Shown here piece by piece: positions 26,001-34,429 of a stretch of DNA of 64,000 nucleotides. The stretch lies in NCBI GenBank assembly GCA_024695935.1, contig JAILHH010000014.1, positions 53,057 through 117,056 of the forward strand, given 5' to 3'. The stretch is from Acetatifactor sp. GTDB taxonomy: Bacteria > Bacillota > Clostridia > Lachnospirales > Lachnospiraceae. The stretch's first letter is position 1; each line of letters starts with the position of its first letter. The position numbers were made by a program, and so were the translations under genes. The notes under the pieces were generated by a model. It did not search any database. It saw nothing but the letters and a program-made list of their open reading frames with translations, and had not been told where the DNA came from.

Positions 26001-28278
26001 CCTCATTCTGCTTTACGGTGCCGAAAATATGCTCGATATCGCTTACACGTTCTCCGAGTTTTTCCTGAACCCTGTCTGTGGAAATGACCTCGATGAAATC
26101 ACTCTTGAAATCTATCATATACACATTAGTATATACGGACAGTATATTTCTGAGGACCGCATCCATTCTTCTGCGATTTCTGTTATTCTCGTCCGCTGTG
26201 ATATCATATAAAACGGCATGAAGCATATGCCCCTTTGTATAACCCGCTATATCCTTGCAGATAATCCTGTAATATCTGCTGCCTGCCACAAAGGTAAACT
26301 GTTCTTCCTCTCCGCTTCTGATGGCCTTATCCGAGACAGTACGAAGTTTTCTGTTCATACCGTTACTGTCGGAATTAATAAGCCTTGACATAAATCTGCC
26401 TGCGCCGTCACCGTCTATCTTTAATTCCCGGCTGTATTCTTTGTTGCAGAACCTTAAGTCAAAATTTTTACCATCATAGAAAAACAGAGCTGTGGGCGCA
26501 TCCGTGATCACATTGATAAGACCAACCTTATCATAGAATTTCTTTTCCTCAAGAGACTCTCTTGTGATCCCCTTGGCCGTAAGGCTCTTCGTAAACTCAT
26601 CAAAGGGCATGGGCTTTCCATAGAAAAATCCCTGCACTTTTTCACAGCCCAGGCTTTTTAAAAATTCTACCTGTTCGGCAGTCTCCACGCCCTCCATCAG
26701 GGTATGTATACCGAGATTTTTAGCCATCATGATCATGGAGCTGATGATCTTTTTGCTCCTGTCATCGAATCTTCGCAAAAATCCCATGTCGATCTTTATC
26801 TCGTCAAACTCAAAATCACGCAGCGTATTCAAAGATGAATATCCGTTTCCGAAATCATCCATCAATACTTCATAATTTTTTCCATGGAATTTTTCTATCT
26901 GTTCACTGATCACCATAGGGTTTTCCATGATGGTGGACTCAGTTATCTCCACTTTAAAAAGTTCCTCCGGAAGACCTGTTTCTCTGACGATATTGTCAAG
27001 TTCCTCAAAAGGATCCGTGGATATAAAATCCGTTCTCGAAAGGTTCAAAGCCACAGGTACGGGCTCGATGCCCATGACATAACACTTTTTAAAATGCTTT
27101 GCCACCTGCCTGATGATATAAATATCAAGCTTATATGTCAGATGGCTCTCCTCCAAAACGGGGATGAACAGTTCCGGAGGCAATAATCCGTAATTTGGAT
27201 CATCCCATCTTGCAAGTGCTTCCGCACCACAGGTCTTATTGTCAAGAAGTCTGACCTGCGTCTGATAATAGACCTTGATATATTCTTTTTCCAAAGCCTC
27301 GTCAAGGTGGCTTATGATATATTCTCTGTTTTCAATGGCAGAGCGCATTCTGTCATTAAAATACAGGAATCTGCTGCCGAAACCTGTTCTGTTCCAGTCA
27401 CAAGCGATCCTGGCCCTGTCGCACGCCGTGCTTATGGAAGTGCCTAGATCCTGATTATTATAAATACCCACTCTGACAGAGAGGGTCCTGCCACCGTTCA
27501 AAAAACTCAGATCGCTGAACAGTGCCTCCAGCCTCTCCTCTATTCCTGCCGAATCCGTGAAAACATAGAAATGATCTTCGCCGAATCTGGCGCAGTTGTC
27601 ATTGGTAAAATACTCTCGCAGTACATCGGCGAAGGCCTTTAAAAGACGGTTGCCTTCTTCAAGCCCGTATTTGCTGTTAAAGCTTTTTAATCCGTTTAAA
27701 TTCATGGAAAGCATTGCGGGATTGCCACCGTTTTTTAATAAGGAATCGCGGTGTGCCTCCGCAAGAGACATGAAATAAGTCATATTGGGCAATTCGGTCA
27801 GCGGATCATAGTAGCTTTTCGCCATTTTGACCCTGTCCGTTAACAGCCCTTCGATATTTGTACCGGAAATTGATTTTAAGACCTCTTTGCTGTTTTCGGT
27901 CTCATCAAAATACCATATCTGAGCAAGGACTGTTCCGTCCTTCATGGTGATATGGTCTCCTTTAGAATGAATGATATGATAATCCTCAGCGTTGCGCCCG
28001 GGGCGCGCTCTGTATATTATGTCGAAAACTCCGTCGTTTTCCGCGAAGTTTTTGATGGTCGTAGTGATCCCGTCGATATCGTCCGGGTGATTAAACTCGA
28101 GTAAACTGTGTTCCAAGTAATACATTGTATGATATCTGTCTTCCCCCATCATCTGACAGAACCCGTCCGAAGCCAAAAGTGCAACGGCACGTTTATCAAT
28201 GTATTGGTATATCACAAATGGAACGATCTGACTCTCCAGAATAAATCTGGTGTCATCGTCAAAATGATATCTGTTCAT
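23032..28278 (-). CDS. Giant PAS/GGDEF/EAL/GAF c-di-GMP signalling protein (1748 aa)
   Basis: Domains in order, from the sequence: PAS-like 15-125; GGDEF-fold 155-310 with a dead loop (GEDHF 233-237); EAL 325-565 with AEALAR, NLSR, VEITES, DDFGNGYS, IKID, EGVET and QGF; PAS-like regions at about 590-695, 715-825 and 865-985; a second GGDEF-like fold at 1010-1140 without a signature; PAS 1165-1280; GAF 1285-1435; an intact GGDEF 1445-1610 (SRSGGDEF, LDIDDFKLIND); and a last PAS 1620-1745. No membrane segment is seen, so it should be cytoplasmic. It probably both makes and degrades c-di-GMP. The first 585 residues parallel the whole 720-residue protein at 31539-33701. A terminator follows its stop. 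Confidence 0.92.
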   Translation of the reverse strand: MNRYHFDDDTRFILESQIVPFVIYQYIDKRAVALLASDGFCQMMGEDRYHTMYYLEHSLLEFNHPDDIDGITTTIKNFAENDGVFDIIYRARPGRNAEDYHIIHSKGDHITMKDGTVLAQIWYFDETENSKEVLKSISGTNIEGLLTDRVKMAKSYYDPLTELPNMTYFMSLAEAHRDSLLKNGGNPAMLSMNLNGLKSFNSKYGLEEGNRLLKAFADVLREYFTNDNCARFGEDHFYVFTDSAGIEERLEALFSDLSFLNGGRTLSVRVGIYNNQDLGTSISTACDRARIACDWNRTGFGSRFLYFNDRMRSAIENREYIISHLDEALEKEYIKVYYQTQVRLLDNKTCGAEALARWDDPNYGLLPPELFIPVLEESHLTYKLDIYIIRQVAKHFKKCYVMGIEPVPVALNLSRTDFISTDPFEELDNIVRETGLPEELFKVEITESTIMENPMVISEQIEKFHGKNYEVLMDDFGNGYSSLNTLRDFEFDEIKIDMGFLRRFDDRSKKIISSMIMMAKNLGIHTLMEGVETAEQVEFLKSLGCEKVQGFFYGKPMPFDEFTKSLTAKGITRESLEEKKFYDKVGLINVITDAPTALFFYDGKNFDLRFCNKEYSRELKIDGDGAGRFMSRLINSDSNGMNRKLRTVSDKAIRSGEEEQFTFVAGSRYYRIICKDIAGYTKGHMLHAVLYDITADENNRNRRRMDAVLRNILSVYTNVYMIDFKSDFIEVISTDRVQEKLGERVSDIEHIFGTVKQNEVIFSADRKRYERLHDTFYIQEKFRSTNKGHFSEFFRIKSAKGSWIWTEFLYISLVGSDFEKILLCIKPLETNQEKNMLIIAKHAIGPYESYLNDIEENGFGDYASSSDLLWNSLMETTDIKFFWKDKYRRFVGASKSFLDYYGFSSLDAIVGKTDEDMRWHPDDAPYKSDEETVIGKGEIIRNSAGQVMVKGMVRNILATKFPIYKDGKIEGLIGYFMDADGILSNGEEIRHALFAEPGSNLVNIRGLYLAVQGYDDNLRINNVDYTLVLIEVPSYSNVYMTHGKNVADKLDKMVLDCITDTYDKRCTFARTNNCTFAVCDKGVSGEEMEELAVKCVEKIESITEIDGKACTVMADYGLVKGSEESSMQNVISHAFLSLVEKQESRNDMPSLDEQIVQELPDSYRDMPLPYMVVRPVYKNNSDEPEDLIYVYVNKKYCEMAGLRREELIGNSYRNLFSKMDRNWLNYISRAANGEVISGRAYEESVSHWVGFIASTSTIPGCANMVFWPVDDEVNEREMLTRGQATDNAIIRIARYLNSNINYDVAIRRTLEELGKTVNPDRVYIINDEGNAVYEWCSEGIEKNVRAGEIGDAWNFANLKGALGTDNSIVLEDLNELRDKRPLVYEFLKARGIETFIMAPLYENGEIKGFVGVDNYRDDEMINTKRLVEEVSFFISNKIVNDRLLSQLNKINTIDALTGLVNRLGFRSEFGAYINDNVNSPCTMVILDIDDFKLINDVYGHWIGDYVLKNLARDMESIFMENAIVSRSGGDEFCILLKNTTAKGAEEKIKKLSRMKHEFFIKGESRLFRISIGYSEYPAQADNFTLMFQQADAALYEVKSKGKHGFLQYSPDMKLHNRTQLAFNFRNVAENMPGAILVYQAEGDERILYVSDELINLFECDDADDFMKFSGQSFRGIVHPDDIESVEEMIRGQIDHSELEVREYVEHRVITKTGLVKHVYNNGRLVKNPYYGDVFYVLLIDKDKMDKNR

Positions 28279-28322
28279 AGAGCCTCCGCATAAGGGATTT
28301 TTTCACTGCCACTTTCATATAT

Positions 28323-28352
28323 TTTATATCAAAAAATAGCATTTTTCCACAA
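28323..28352 (-). promoter_or_regulatory. Promoter of the 1748-aa c-di-GMP gene
   Basis: On the minus strand TTGTGG (28347-28352), an 18-base spacer and TATAAA (28323-28328) stand about 45 bases before the start codon. Confidence 0.5.
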
Positions 28353-28433
28353 ATTTTTATTTTATTTAGTGATCTTTTGTGCTATTGTCTGATTTCACCC
28401 ATGCGAAGACTCTTACCAGATCATTTCTGTTTA

Positions 28434-28646
28434 TTAATCCACGATTCCCACAAAGCCATATCCCTTTTCTTCAATGGCTTTTTTTACGGTTTCTTCGTCA
28501 AGGGGAGCTGATATTGTAACCTCAGCTGTCTGTGTATCCTTTGAGACGATGGCGCTTTCAATGCCACTAAGAGCCTCCAGAGTCTTCTTTACGTTGTTCT
28601 CACAGTGCTCACACATAAGGCCTGATACTTTGATTGTCTTTGTCAT
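28434..28646 (-). CDS. Possible internally initiated CopZ-like copper chaperone (70 aa)
   Basis: Within copA, GGAGG at 28655-28659 is followed after eight bases by an in-frame ATG at 28644-28646. Starting there gives a 70-residue protein beginning [16 protein letters not shown], with the CxxC copper site and the normal length of a CopZ chaperone. Free CopZ usually ferries Cu(I) to CopA and CsoR. Whether ribosomes start here as well as reading through from copA cannot be seen from sequence; the spacing and strength of the binding site make it likely. Confidence 0.5.
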   Translation of the reverse strand: MTKTIKVSGLMCEHCENNVKKTLEALSGIESAIVSKDTQTAEVTISAPLDEETVKKAIEEKGYGFVGIVD

Positions 28647-31022
28647 TTGTTTTTCCTCCGTTATCACTTTTTTATCTGCAGTTTCATTTAAAACGCTGTC
28701 TGCAGCATTTTCATTTATATCAGATAAAGCCCTCTTTTTTATGGGCTTGTCCCTGCCGGAATCATGTATATTAAAAAGGTTCAGTCGCAGGGCATTCATG
28801 CACACACTAAAGGATGACAGGCTCATGGCTGCCGCTCCCCACATGGGATTCATTTCGATCCCGGGATATGCACCTGCCGCCATTGGTATCAATATGATAT
28901 TGTATGCGAAAGCCCAGAACAGATTCTCATGTATATTTTTAAGAGTCTTTTTCGAAAGCCTGATCGCAGAAACCGCATCGTCAAGTTTGGAATTCATAAG
29001 TACGACATCCGCTGAATCTATGGCCACATCGGTTCCGGCTCCAATGGCTATTCCGATGTCCGCCGCAGTAAGAGCCGGAGCATCATTTATTCCGTCTCCC
29101 ACCATTGCAACCCTTCCGCGCTTTTTAAGTTTCTTTATGACTGCTTCCTTTCCCTCGGGCAAAACTCCGGATATCACTTTATCCACCCCGGCGATATCGC
29201 CGATGGCTTTTGCGGTCCTGTCATTGTCTCCTGTTAACATGATGACTTCAATGCCCATGTTTTTAAGCTGCCTTACAGCCTCTGCCGAATCATCCTTTAC
29301 CTTATCCCAGACTGCGATCATACCAAGGACTCTTCCTTCTTTTGCAAAATACATCGGCGTCTTTCCTACAAGAGATAGTTCCTTTTCTTTTTCGATCAGG
29401 TCGTAACCGATAACAGCCGACTTTTCGATAAAGTTTCTGTTTCCTCCGATGACTTTTTGATCGCCCAGGTAACCTTCAAGACCGTTTCCCGGAAGGGCCT
29501 TGAAATCTGTGACTTCGCTTTTTAAAGTTTTATTTGATTCACAATATTCCACAACAGCCTTTGCCAGAGGATGCTCGCTTTTTTCTTCCAGTGAATATGC
29601 AACTGTCAAAAGCTCATTTTCACTGCTTTCACGCTCTGCAAAAACATCGGTGACCACAGGTTTTCCCTCTGTGACAGTACCTGTTTTATCAAGGGCGACT
29701 ATCTGAATGCGGCCGGTATTTTCAAGACTCTCGGAAGTCTTAAAAAGTATTCCGTTTTTGGCTCCCATACCGTTACCAACCATTATCGCCACAGGAGTTG
29801 CAAGTCCTAAGGCGCAGGGACATGATATCACAAGTACGGCGATGGCTCTTTCGAGGGCATCCGCAAAAGGTAATCCCACAAAGGTCCATATGATGCAGAC
29901 GATCAGTGCGATACCTATGACGGATGGCACAAAGACCGCAGATACCCTGTCAGCTATCCTTGCGATGGGGGCTTTTGAAGCTGCTGAGGCAGAAACCATT
30001 TCAATGATCTTTGAAAAGGTGGTATCCTCACCTACCCTGGTAGCGCGTGCCCTGAAAAATCCCGACCTGTTTATGGTGGCGGCTGAAACCGTATCATCAA
30101 CCGATTTGTCAACAGGGATCGGTTCTCCGGTAAGAGCAGACTCATCCACTGCCGCCTCTCCGTTTATTATCACGCCGTCTACAGGGATCGACTCTCCCGG
30201 GCGCACCACAAAGACATCTCCTTCTTTTACTTCATCTATGGAAACTGTGATCTCCCTATCATCTTTTAAAACAACGGCGGTCTTTGGAGCCATCTTCATG
30301 AGATTCTTTAATGCATCGGTCGTCTTTCCCTTTGAAAAGGCTTCCAAGGTCTTTCCCACAGTGATAAGCGCCGGTATCATGGCTGACGCTTCAAAATACA
30401 ATCCGTTGTGATATATATCCATAAGTTCTGCATTCGTGACACCGTTTGTCACCATATAGGTCATCTTGTATACAATGTACAAAGACCATCCAAATGACAC
30501 TCCGGAGCCTAAGGCTACCAAAGTATCCATGTTGGGGCTTAATTTCTTCAGGCTTTTAAAGCCGGAAATAAAAAATGCTCTGTTTATATACATCACAGTC
30601 AGGGATATCAAAGCCTGAGTAAATGATAATCCCAGATGATTATGTTCAAAAAAGAAAGGCACGGGAAATCCAAGCATGTTATGTCCCATGGTGATATACA
30701 TAAGTATCAGCAGCCATATGGCGGAGTAAATAAGTCTTTTTACAAGTTTTGGAGTTTCCTTATCCTTTAAAGATTCCTCTCTGCCTGCGATCCTGTCGCT
30801 AAATGAGGATGATCTTTTCTCTTGGTTTTGAAGACTTGCGCCGTATCCTGCTTCCTCCACAGCCTTTATGACAGCTTCCGCACTTGCGCTTCCTTCCACT
30901 GTCATGGAATTAGTAAGAAGAGATACACTTACATTTTCCACATCATCCAATTTTGAAACGGCCTTTTCCACATGTGCCTGGCAGGCGGCGCAGGTCATGC
31001 CGGTTACAATATATTCTTCCAT
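28434..31022 (-). CDS. copA: Copper-exporting P-type ATPase with a CopZ-like domain fused at the C-terminus
   Basis: This P1B ATPase pumps Cu(I) out of the cytoplasm. An N-terminal heavy-metal domain carries [14 protein letters not shown]. The membrane site is CPC (401-403), the phosphorylated aspartate is in DKTGT (445-449), and the [11 protein letters not shown] and [10 protein letters not shown] motifs follow. After the last helices a linker leads to a second heavy-metal domain (793-862, [14 protein letters not shown]), the size of free CopZ. Inside the gene, just before that domain, a GGAGG, an in-frame ATG and an out-of-frame TGATAA look like the former copA-copZ junction. It follows csoR by 38 bases in a CsoR-controlled operon. 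Confidence 0.95.
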   Translation of the reverse strand: MEEYIVTGMTCAACQAHVEKAVSKLDDVENVSVSLLTNSMTVEGSASAEAVIKAVEEAGYGASLQNQEKRSSSFSDRIAGREESLKDKETPKLVKRLIYSAIWLLILMYITMGHNMLGFPVPFFFEHNHLGLSFTQALISLTVMYINRAFFISGFKSLKKLSPNMDTLVALGSGVSFGWSLYIVYKMTYMVTNGVTNAELMDIYHNGLYFEASAMIPALITVGKTLEAFSKGKTTDALKNLMKMAPKTAVVLKDDREITVSIDEVKEGDVFVVRPGESIPVDGVIINGEAAVDESALTGEPIPVDKSVDDTVSAATINRSGFFRARATRVGEDTTFSKIIEMVSASAASKAPIARIADRVSAVFVPSVIGIALIVCIIWTFVGLPFADALERAIAVLVISCPCALGLATPVAIMVGNGMGAKNGILFKTSESLENTGRIQIVALDKTGTVTEGKPVVTDVFAERESSENELLTVAYSLEEKSEHPLAKAVVEYCESNKTLKSEVTDFKALPGNGLEGYLGDQKVIGGNRNFIEKSAVIGYDLIEKEKELSLVGKTPMYFAKEGRVLGMIAVWDKVKDDSAEAVRQLKNMGIEVIMLTGDNDRTAKAIGDIAGVDKVISGVLPEGKEAVIKKLKKRGRVAMVGDGINDAPALTAADIGIAIGAGTDVAIDSADVVLMNSKLDDAVSAIRLSKKTLKNIHENLFWAFAYNIILIPMAAGAYPGIEMNPMWGAAAMSLSSFSVCMNALRLNLFNIHDSGRDKPIKKRALSDINENAADSVLNETADKKVITEEKQMTKTIKVSGLMCEHCENNVKKTLEALSGIESAIVSKDTQTAEVTISAPLDEETVKKAIEEKGYGFVGIVD

Positions 31023-31060
31023 ATCATGTTTCCTTTCCGTTTAAAAGCAAAAAACCTGTC

Positions 31061-31378
31061 CTATTTCATAAGCTTTTGCAAAACCTCGCACAGTTCATCT
31101 ATGGACTCATCTTTTCCGTTTTTTATGTCCGGCGCGACACATCCCTTTATGTGACAGGATAAGAGCACCTTGTTAAAAGAGTTTAACGCATTTGTAATGG
31201 CTGAAACCTGGATCAGTATATCCGGGCAATATTTATTCTCCTCAACCATTTTTTCCACTCCTCGTATCTGACCTTCGATCTTTTTTAATCTGGTGATAAG
31301 TGCCTTTTGTTCATCATCCGTCCTTTTTCTGTGCATGTCTCTTGCATCTGCGCAACAACGGTTAACTCTCTCTTCCAT
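31061..31378 (-). CDS. csoR: CsoR-family copper-sensing repressor
   Basis: This all-helical repressor releases DNA on Cu(I) binding. The Cu ligands follow the CsoR pattern: cysteine in KYCPDILIQ, then histidine and cysteine in LLSCHIKGC. RLKKIEGQIRGVEKMVEE is the conserved family helix. The frame is open from 31420, but that extension would be encoded across one of the copper operators. The ATG at 31376-31378 with GGAAGGGCAAGGA upstream fits better and gives 105 residues. The fused copA gene follows in the same operon. Two palindromic operators lie upstream, so it is very likely autoregulated. Confidence 0.94.
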   Translation of the reverse strand: MEERVNRCCADARDMHRKRTDDEQKALITRLKKIEGQIRGVEKMVEENKYCPDILIQVSAITNALNSFNKVLLSCHIKGCVAPDIKNGKDESIDELCEVLQKLMK

Positions 31379-31411
31379 ATCCTTGCCCTTCCTGAAAATC
31401 ATGATCTCCAT

Positions 31412-31469
31412 ATACCCCACCCGGGTATCTTTACAAGGACAATATATACCCCTACGGGGTATTTGTCAA
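31412..31469 (-). promoter_or_regulatory. csoR-copA promoter with two CsoR operators
   Basis: TTGACA (31464-31469), a 17-base spacer and TATATT (31441-31446) form a near-consensus promoter. The spacer is filled by ATACCCCTACGGGGTAT (31446-31462), a palindrome of the known CsoR G-tract type. A second, looser copy, ATACCCCACCCGGGTAT (31412-31428), lies just after the predicted start point. Binding at either site would block transcription until copper releases CsoR. Confidence 0.85.
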
Positions 31470-31481
31470 CCACACAAATTT

Positions 31482-31519
31482 AAGACCTTCGGATCATTAC
31501 GGTCCGAAGGTCTTTTTGA
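31482..31519. terminator. Strong hairpin between the 720-aa EAL gene and the copper operon
   Basis: A perfect 12-bp stem (AAGACCTTCGGA at 31482-31493, TCCGAAGGTCTT at 31503-31514) lies just past the EAL gene stop. Its best T-run is on the plus strand; on the minus strand it is followed by TTAAATTTG. It likely separates the EAL gene from the copper promoter despite the weak T-run. Confidence 0.65.
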
Positions 31520-31538
31520 TTTTTATTTATATAGGTCA

Positions 31539-33701
31539 TCATTTGGTGGTCATAAGGACCACAACTAAAATAGCAACACCGCCTGTCACCGGGTTAATTG
31601 CAAGTTTTCTGAGGAAAACATTGGAGGTTATGCCCTCCTCCGTGCTCTTTTCAAGGGGCAGCCAGTCAGAGCAGGTGATAGCCGCCTCCACTGTGGCACA
31701 GAAATTAGGTTCCGGTTTTCTGAGAAGTTTTACTTCATTGCTAAAATCCGGTTCTGTGTCGATAAAACCGGTCCGCAGCAGAAAATCCACATAAGATCTG
31801 TTATATCTTAATATATAATATTCTCCGCCTCTTACCTCGATAACACCCATGGGAATGGCATTGAAATACTCGTTTACCGCAAGTCCGTAATAACCGTTTT
31901 CCTTTGGATCTCTCAGGGAAGTTCTGCTGACAATATCATAATAATCCGCTTCGAGCATTTTCTCATGTCCGGCCAGGGGCTCTTTAAAGCAGATCTTCAT
32001 TACTTCATCCGACGTCAGGGGCTCACTGAAATAAAATCCCTGAACCTTATCGCAGCCTATCTCTTTTAGAAATTTTGCCTGTTCCTCGGTCTCAACACCC
32101 TCCGCAATGGTATCGATTCCCAGCTTGTTCACCATCTGGATAAGCTCTGTCAAGAGGATATGGTTCTTTTTGGAGGATTCAAAATCCTGCAAAAACTTCA
32201 TATCGAACTTAATGAGATCAAAGTCAAAGTACTGCAGAATATTAAGTGATGAATAACCGCTGCCAAAGTCATCCATCCAGACCTTAAATCCTGCCTCGTG
32301 GAAGCGCTTGATCTGTTTTTGCAAAAAGTATGGATCCAGTCCCGCCACACTTTCAGTGACCTCAAAGGTCAAAACATTACTGTCCACATTGTATCTGTCC
32401 GCAAGCTCGCAGATCTCGCTGACCATGTCGCAGAGGATAAAGTCGTATCTGGAGAGATTAATGGACACGGGAAATACAATGGCACCCATACTCCTGTTTT
32501 TGTTGATATCCTGAAGTACTTTCTCCACCACATAAAGGTCCAGTCTGTGGATCAGCTTTGCATCCTCCAAAACCGGCACGAACAATTCCGGCGAGATGAT
32601 GCCCTTTTCAGGATCGACCCATCTGGCCAGCGCTTCCGCATCACTCATCTTGCCGTTGACTGTTCGGATTATCGGTTGATAATAAGGCTCTATCCAGCCT
32701 TCATCCAGGGCTTTTCGGAAATTGTGAAGCACATAATCCTTGCCCTGTGTCATTATCTTTATCTTCTCATTGTAATAATAATACGAGGAAACATAAGCAC
32801 TCTTTTCCTGATCCCCCGCCATTTTCGCCTTGTCACATGCAAGGCTGGGATCCATATCCCGATCCTCATCGGTGTATATATATATTCCGACTCTGAGGGG
32901 AGGTGCTTTTTCATCGTCTTCCTCTCTGAGTTCTCTGAACACGCTTTTCAGTTCCTTTACAAGATTCTCATTAGGGGTATATACTGCAAATCTGTCCTGT
33001 CCCAGTCGTCCGCAATTCTCGGCGCTGAAATGTCTTTTCAATATCTGAGAAAGCAATATCAGCAATTTGTCTCCCGCGGCCATTCCGTATTTTTCGTTAT
33101 AAAACTTCATGCCTGAAAGATCAAAATACAGCATTGCAGGGATTTTGCCGCTTTCAAATATCGCTTTGACACCCTCTGTGGCAAGACTTATAAAATACGA
33201 CATGTTGGGAATACCGGTCAAGGTGTCATAGTAATTGCCTCTGATGAGGCTCTCCTGGTAGAGAAGATCGGAAAGATCCTTCTTTAACGTATCCTTCGGA
33301 GACTCTTTCGCTTCAAAGGTTATATTCTCTACCATATACCAGGTGATGCACAGTCTGACGCCATTTTCGACAAATGAGGTTCCGCTTGAATGGATCACCA
33401 CATACTCACCTGTCAGATGGGATAAGCTCCTGTAAATGATATCATAATGATCTTCTTCCCCGGAGGCAAACCGATAAGCCGCATCCGCAACCCTTGCCAC
33501 ATCCTCCGGATGGGCATAGCGGTACATATCATTGTTCATGAGATCCGTGATCTCTTCACGGCTTGCACCCATCAGTTCACACATACCGTCGCTCACCAGT
33601 ATGGTTACTATCCTCTTGTCAATAAATTGATAAACCACAAATGGGATGCCTGATTCTTCCAGCACCCTTTGCTTTTCGTCCGTGAAAGCAAATTTATCCA
33701 T
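31539..33701 (-). CDS. PAS - degenerate GGDEF - EAL phosphodiesterase (720 aa)
   Basis: This is a cytoplasmic, probable c-di-GMP phosphodiesterase. A PAS-like sensor (about 15-125, FVVYQFIDKRIVTILVSDG) leads to a GGDEF fold with GQDRF at 234-238 in place of the signature, then an EAL domain at about 325-570. EAL catalytic residues are present: E356 in AEALAR, N415 in NLSR, E447 in FEVTE, the DD pair at 477-478, K498, E534 and Q554. The C-terminus (about 600-720) is a PAS-like remnant ending in a hydrophobic strand. Its first 585 residues are laid out like the 1748-residue protein on the other side of the copper operon, so the two are probably paralogues. Confidence 0.92.
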   Translation of the reverse strand: MDKFAFTDEKQRVLEESGIPFVVYQFIDKRIVTILVSDGMCELMGASREEITDLMNNDMYRYAHPEDVARVADAAYRFASGEEDHYDIIYRSLSHLTGEYVVIHSSGTSFVENGVRLCITWYMVENITFEAKESPKDTLKKDLSDLLYQESLIRGNYYDTLTGIPNMSYFISLATEGVKAIFESGKIPAMLYFDLSGMKFYNEKYGMAAGDKLLILLSQILKRHFSAENCGRLGQDRFAVYTPNENLVKELKSVFRELREEDDEKAPPLRVGIYIYTDEDRDMDPSLACDKAKMAGDQEKSAYVSSYYYYNEKIKIMTQGKDYVLHNFRKALDEGWIEPYYQPIIRTVNGKMSDAEALARWVDPEKGIISPELFVPVLEDAKLIHRLDLYVVEKVLQDINKNRSMGAIVFPVSINLSRYDFILCDMVSEICELADRYNVDSNVLTFEVTESVAGLDPYFLQKQIKRFHEAGFKVWMDDFGSGYSSLNILQYFDFDLIKFDMKFLQDFESSKKNHILLTELIQMVNKLGIDTIAEGVETEEQAKFLKEIGCDKVQGFYFSEPLTSDEVMKICFKEPLAGHEKMLEADYYDIVSRTSLRDPKENGYYGLAVNEYFNAIPMGVIEVRGGEYYILRYNRSYVDFLLRTGFIDTEPDFSNEVKLLRKPEPNFCATVEAAITCSDWLPLEKSTEEGITSNVFLRKLAINPVTGGVAILVVVLMTTK

Positions 33702-33885
33702 GTTGATCCCCCCATAGAACCAATCAAGATTTTTCGCCGTTAGCGTTTTTATTATATCATCCTGCCTGAAAATTTGCTATAAAAAAGTATAAACAAATGC
33801 ATTTTTTCGAAAAACATTATAATAAATTCTATTAATTTTGCACAGTTATCAGAATTTTCAGGTTTTATCTGTATCATGATCTGCA

Positions 33886-34335
33886 TCATGAAAATGTGAA
33901 ACCGCTTGTATCAAGTTCGGGATATATCCTGTTAACGGATATGGGCATTCCTGATTTATTCAGGAAACAGTGGGTGCTCTTTGCAACTGCTCTGTCCTCA
34001 CCGGTTTTCTTGTCATACATTCTGTAAGCTATCTCCATCTTGTGACCGTCATAGGAAAGGCATTTTGTCTCTATTATAACGGTGTCGTCAAATCTGATGG
34101 CACTTCTGTATTCTATCGAGATCGCCAAAACCGGCGAAGTGATCTCCAATTCTTCCATCTGCTTAAAGCCTAAACCCATCTGCTCCAGCATATCCATTCT
34201 GGCATCCTCCATCCAGTTTACATAATTTGAATGGTTGATGATACCCTGCTGGTTGGTCTCATGATATTTTGTATGATGAACATAGGGTTTAATCTCAATA
34301 TCTTTCAGCTCATGAATCTGTATCTCGTTTGGCAT
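33886..34335 (-). CDS. 4HBT hot-dog acyl-CoA thioesterase (YbgC/FcbC type), altered active site
   Basis: This 149-residue hot-dog fold protein has the family start VHHTKYHETNQQGIINHSNYVNWMEDAR. Relatives usually read ETDxxGxVHHxxY, and the aspartate is catalytic in 4-hydroxybenzoyl-CoA thioesterase. Here asparagine stands in its place, so activity could be weak or different. A GTG at 34344 opens the frame, but AGAGG lies ten bases before the ATG at 34333-34335, which is preferred. Neighbours do not indicate the acyl substrate. No clear terminator follows. Confidence 0.85.
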   Translation of the reverse strand: MPNEIQIHELKDIEIKPYVHHTKYHETNQQGIINHSNYVNWMEDARMDMLEQMGLGFKQMEELEITSPVLAISIEYRSAIRFDDTVIIETKCLSYDGHKMEIAYRMYDKKTGEDRAVAKSTHCFLNKSGMPISVNRIYPELDTSGFTFS

Positions 34336-34394
34336 AATGATCACACCTCTCTAACACTAAAATTAAAGCAAAACTGTTTTGTCAGGTAAAACAA

Positions 34395-34419
34395 TCGCCC
34401 TGCCAAAAAGGCAGGGCGA
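34395..34419 (-). terminator. Terminator after the superoxide reductase gene
   Basis: A 10-bp GC-rich stem (TCGCCCTGCC with GGCAGGGCGA, AAAAA loop) stands just past the dfx stop. It is followed on the minus strand by TTGTTTTACC. Confidence 0.7.
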
Positions 34420-34429
34420 GAAACCATTC

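Noticed and set aside
28661..28676. Programmed -1 ribosomal frameshift at the copA A-run, as in E. coli copA
   Set aside because: In the zero frame the run is AAA AAA after T, not the X XXY YYZ heptamer, and the -1 frame has no prompt stop. A past one-base change explains the site better.
28467..30411. Long plus-strand open frames opposite copA (about 310 and 234 codons)
   Set aside because: They lie antisense to a strongly supported P-type ATPase, lack ribosome binding sites and have low-complexity Ser/Ala/Pro-type composition typical of a shadow frame.
32298..33116. 272-codon plus-strand frame opposite the 720-aa EAL gene
   Set aside because: No ribosome binding site or recognisable domain; the minus-strand gene has all EAL motifs.
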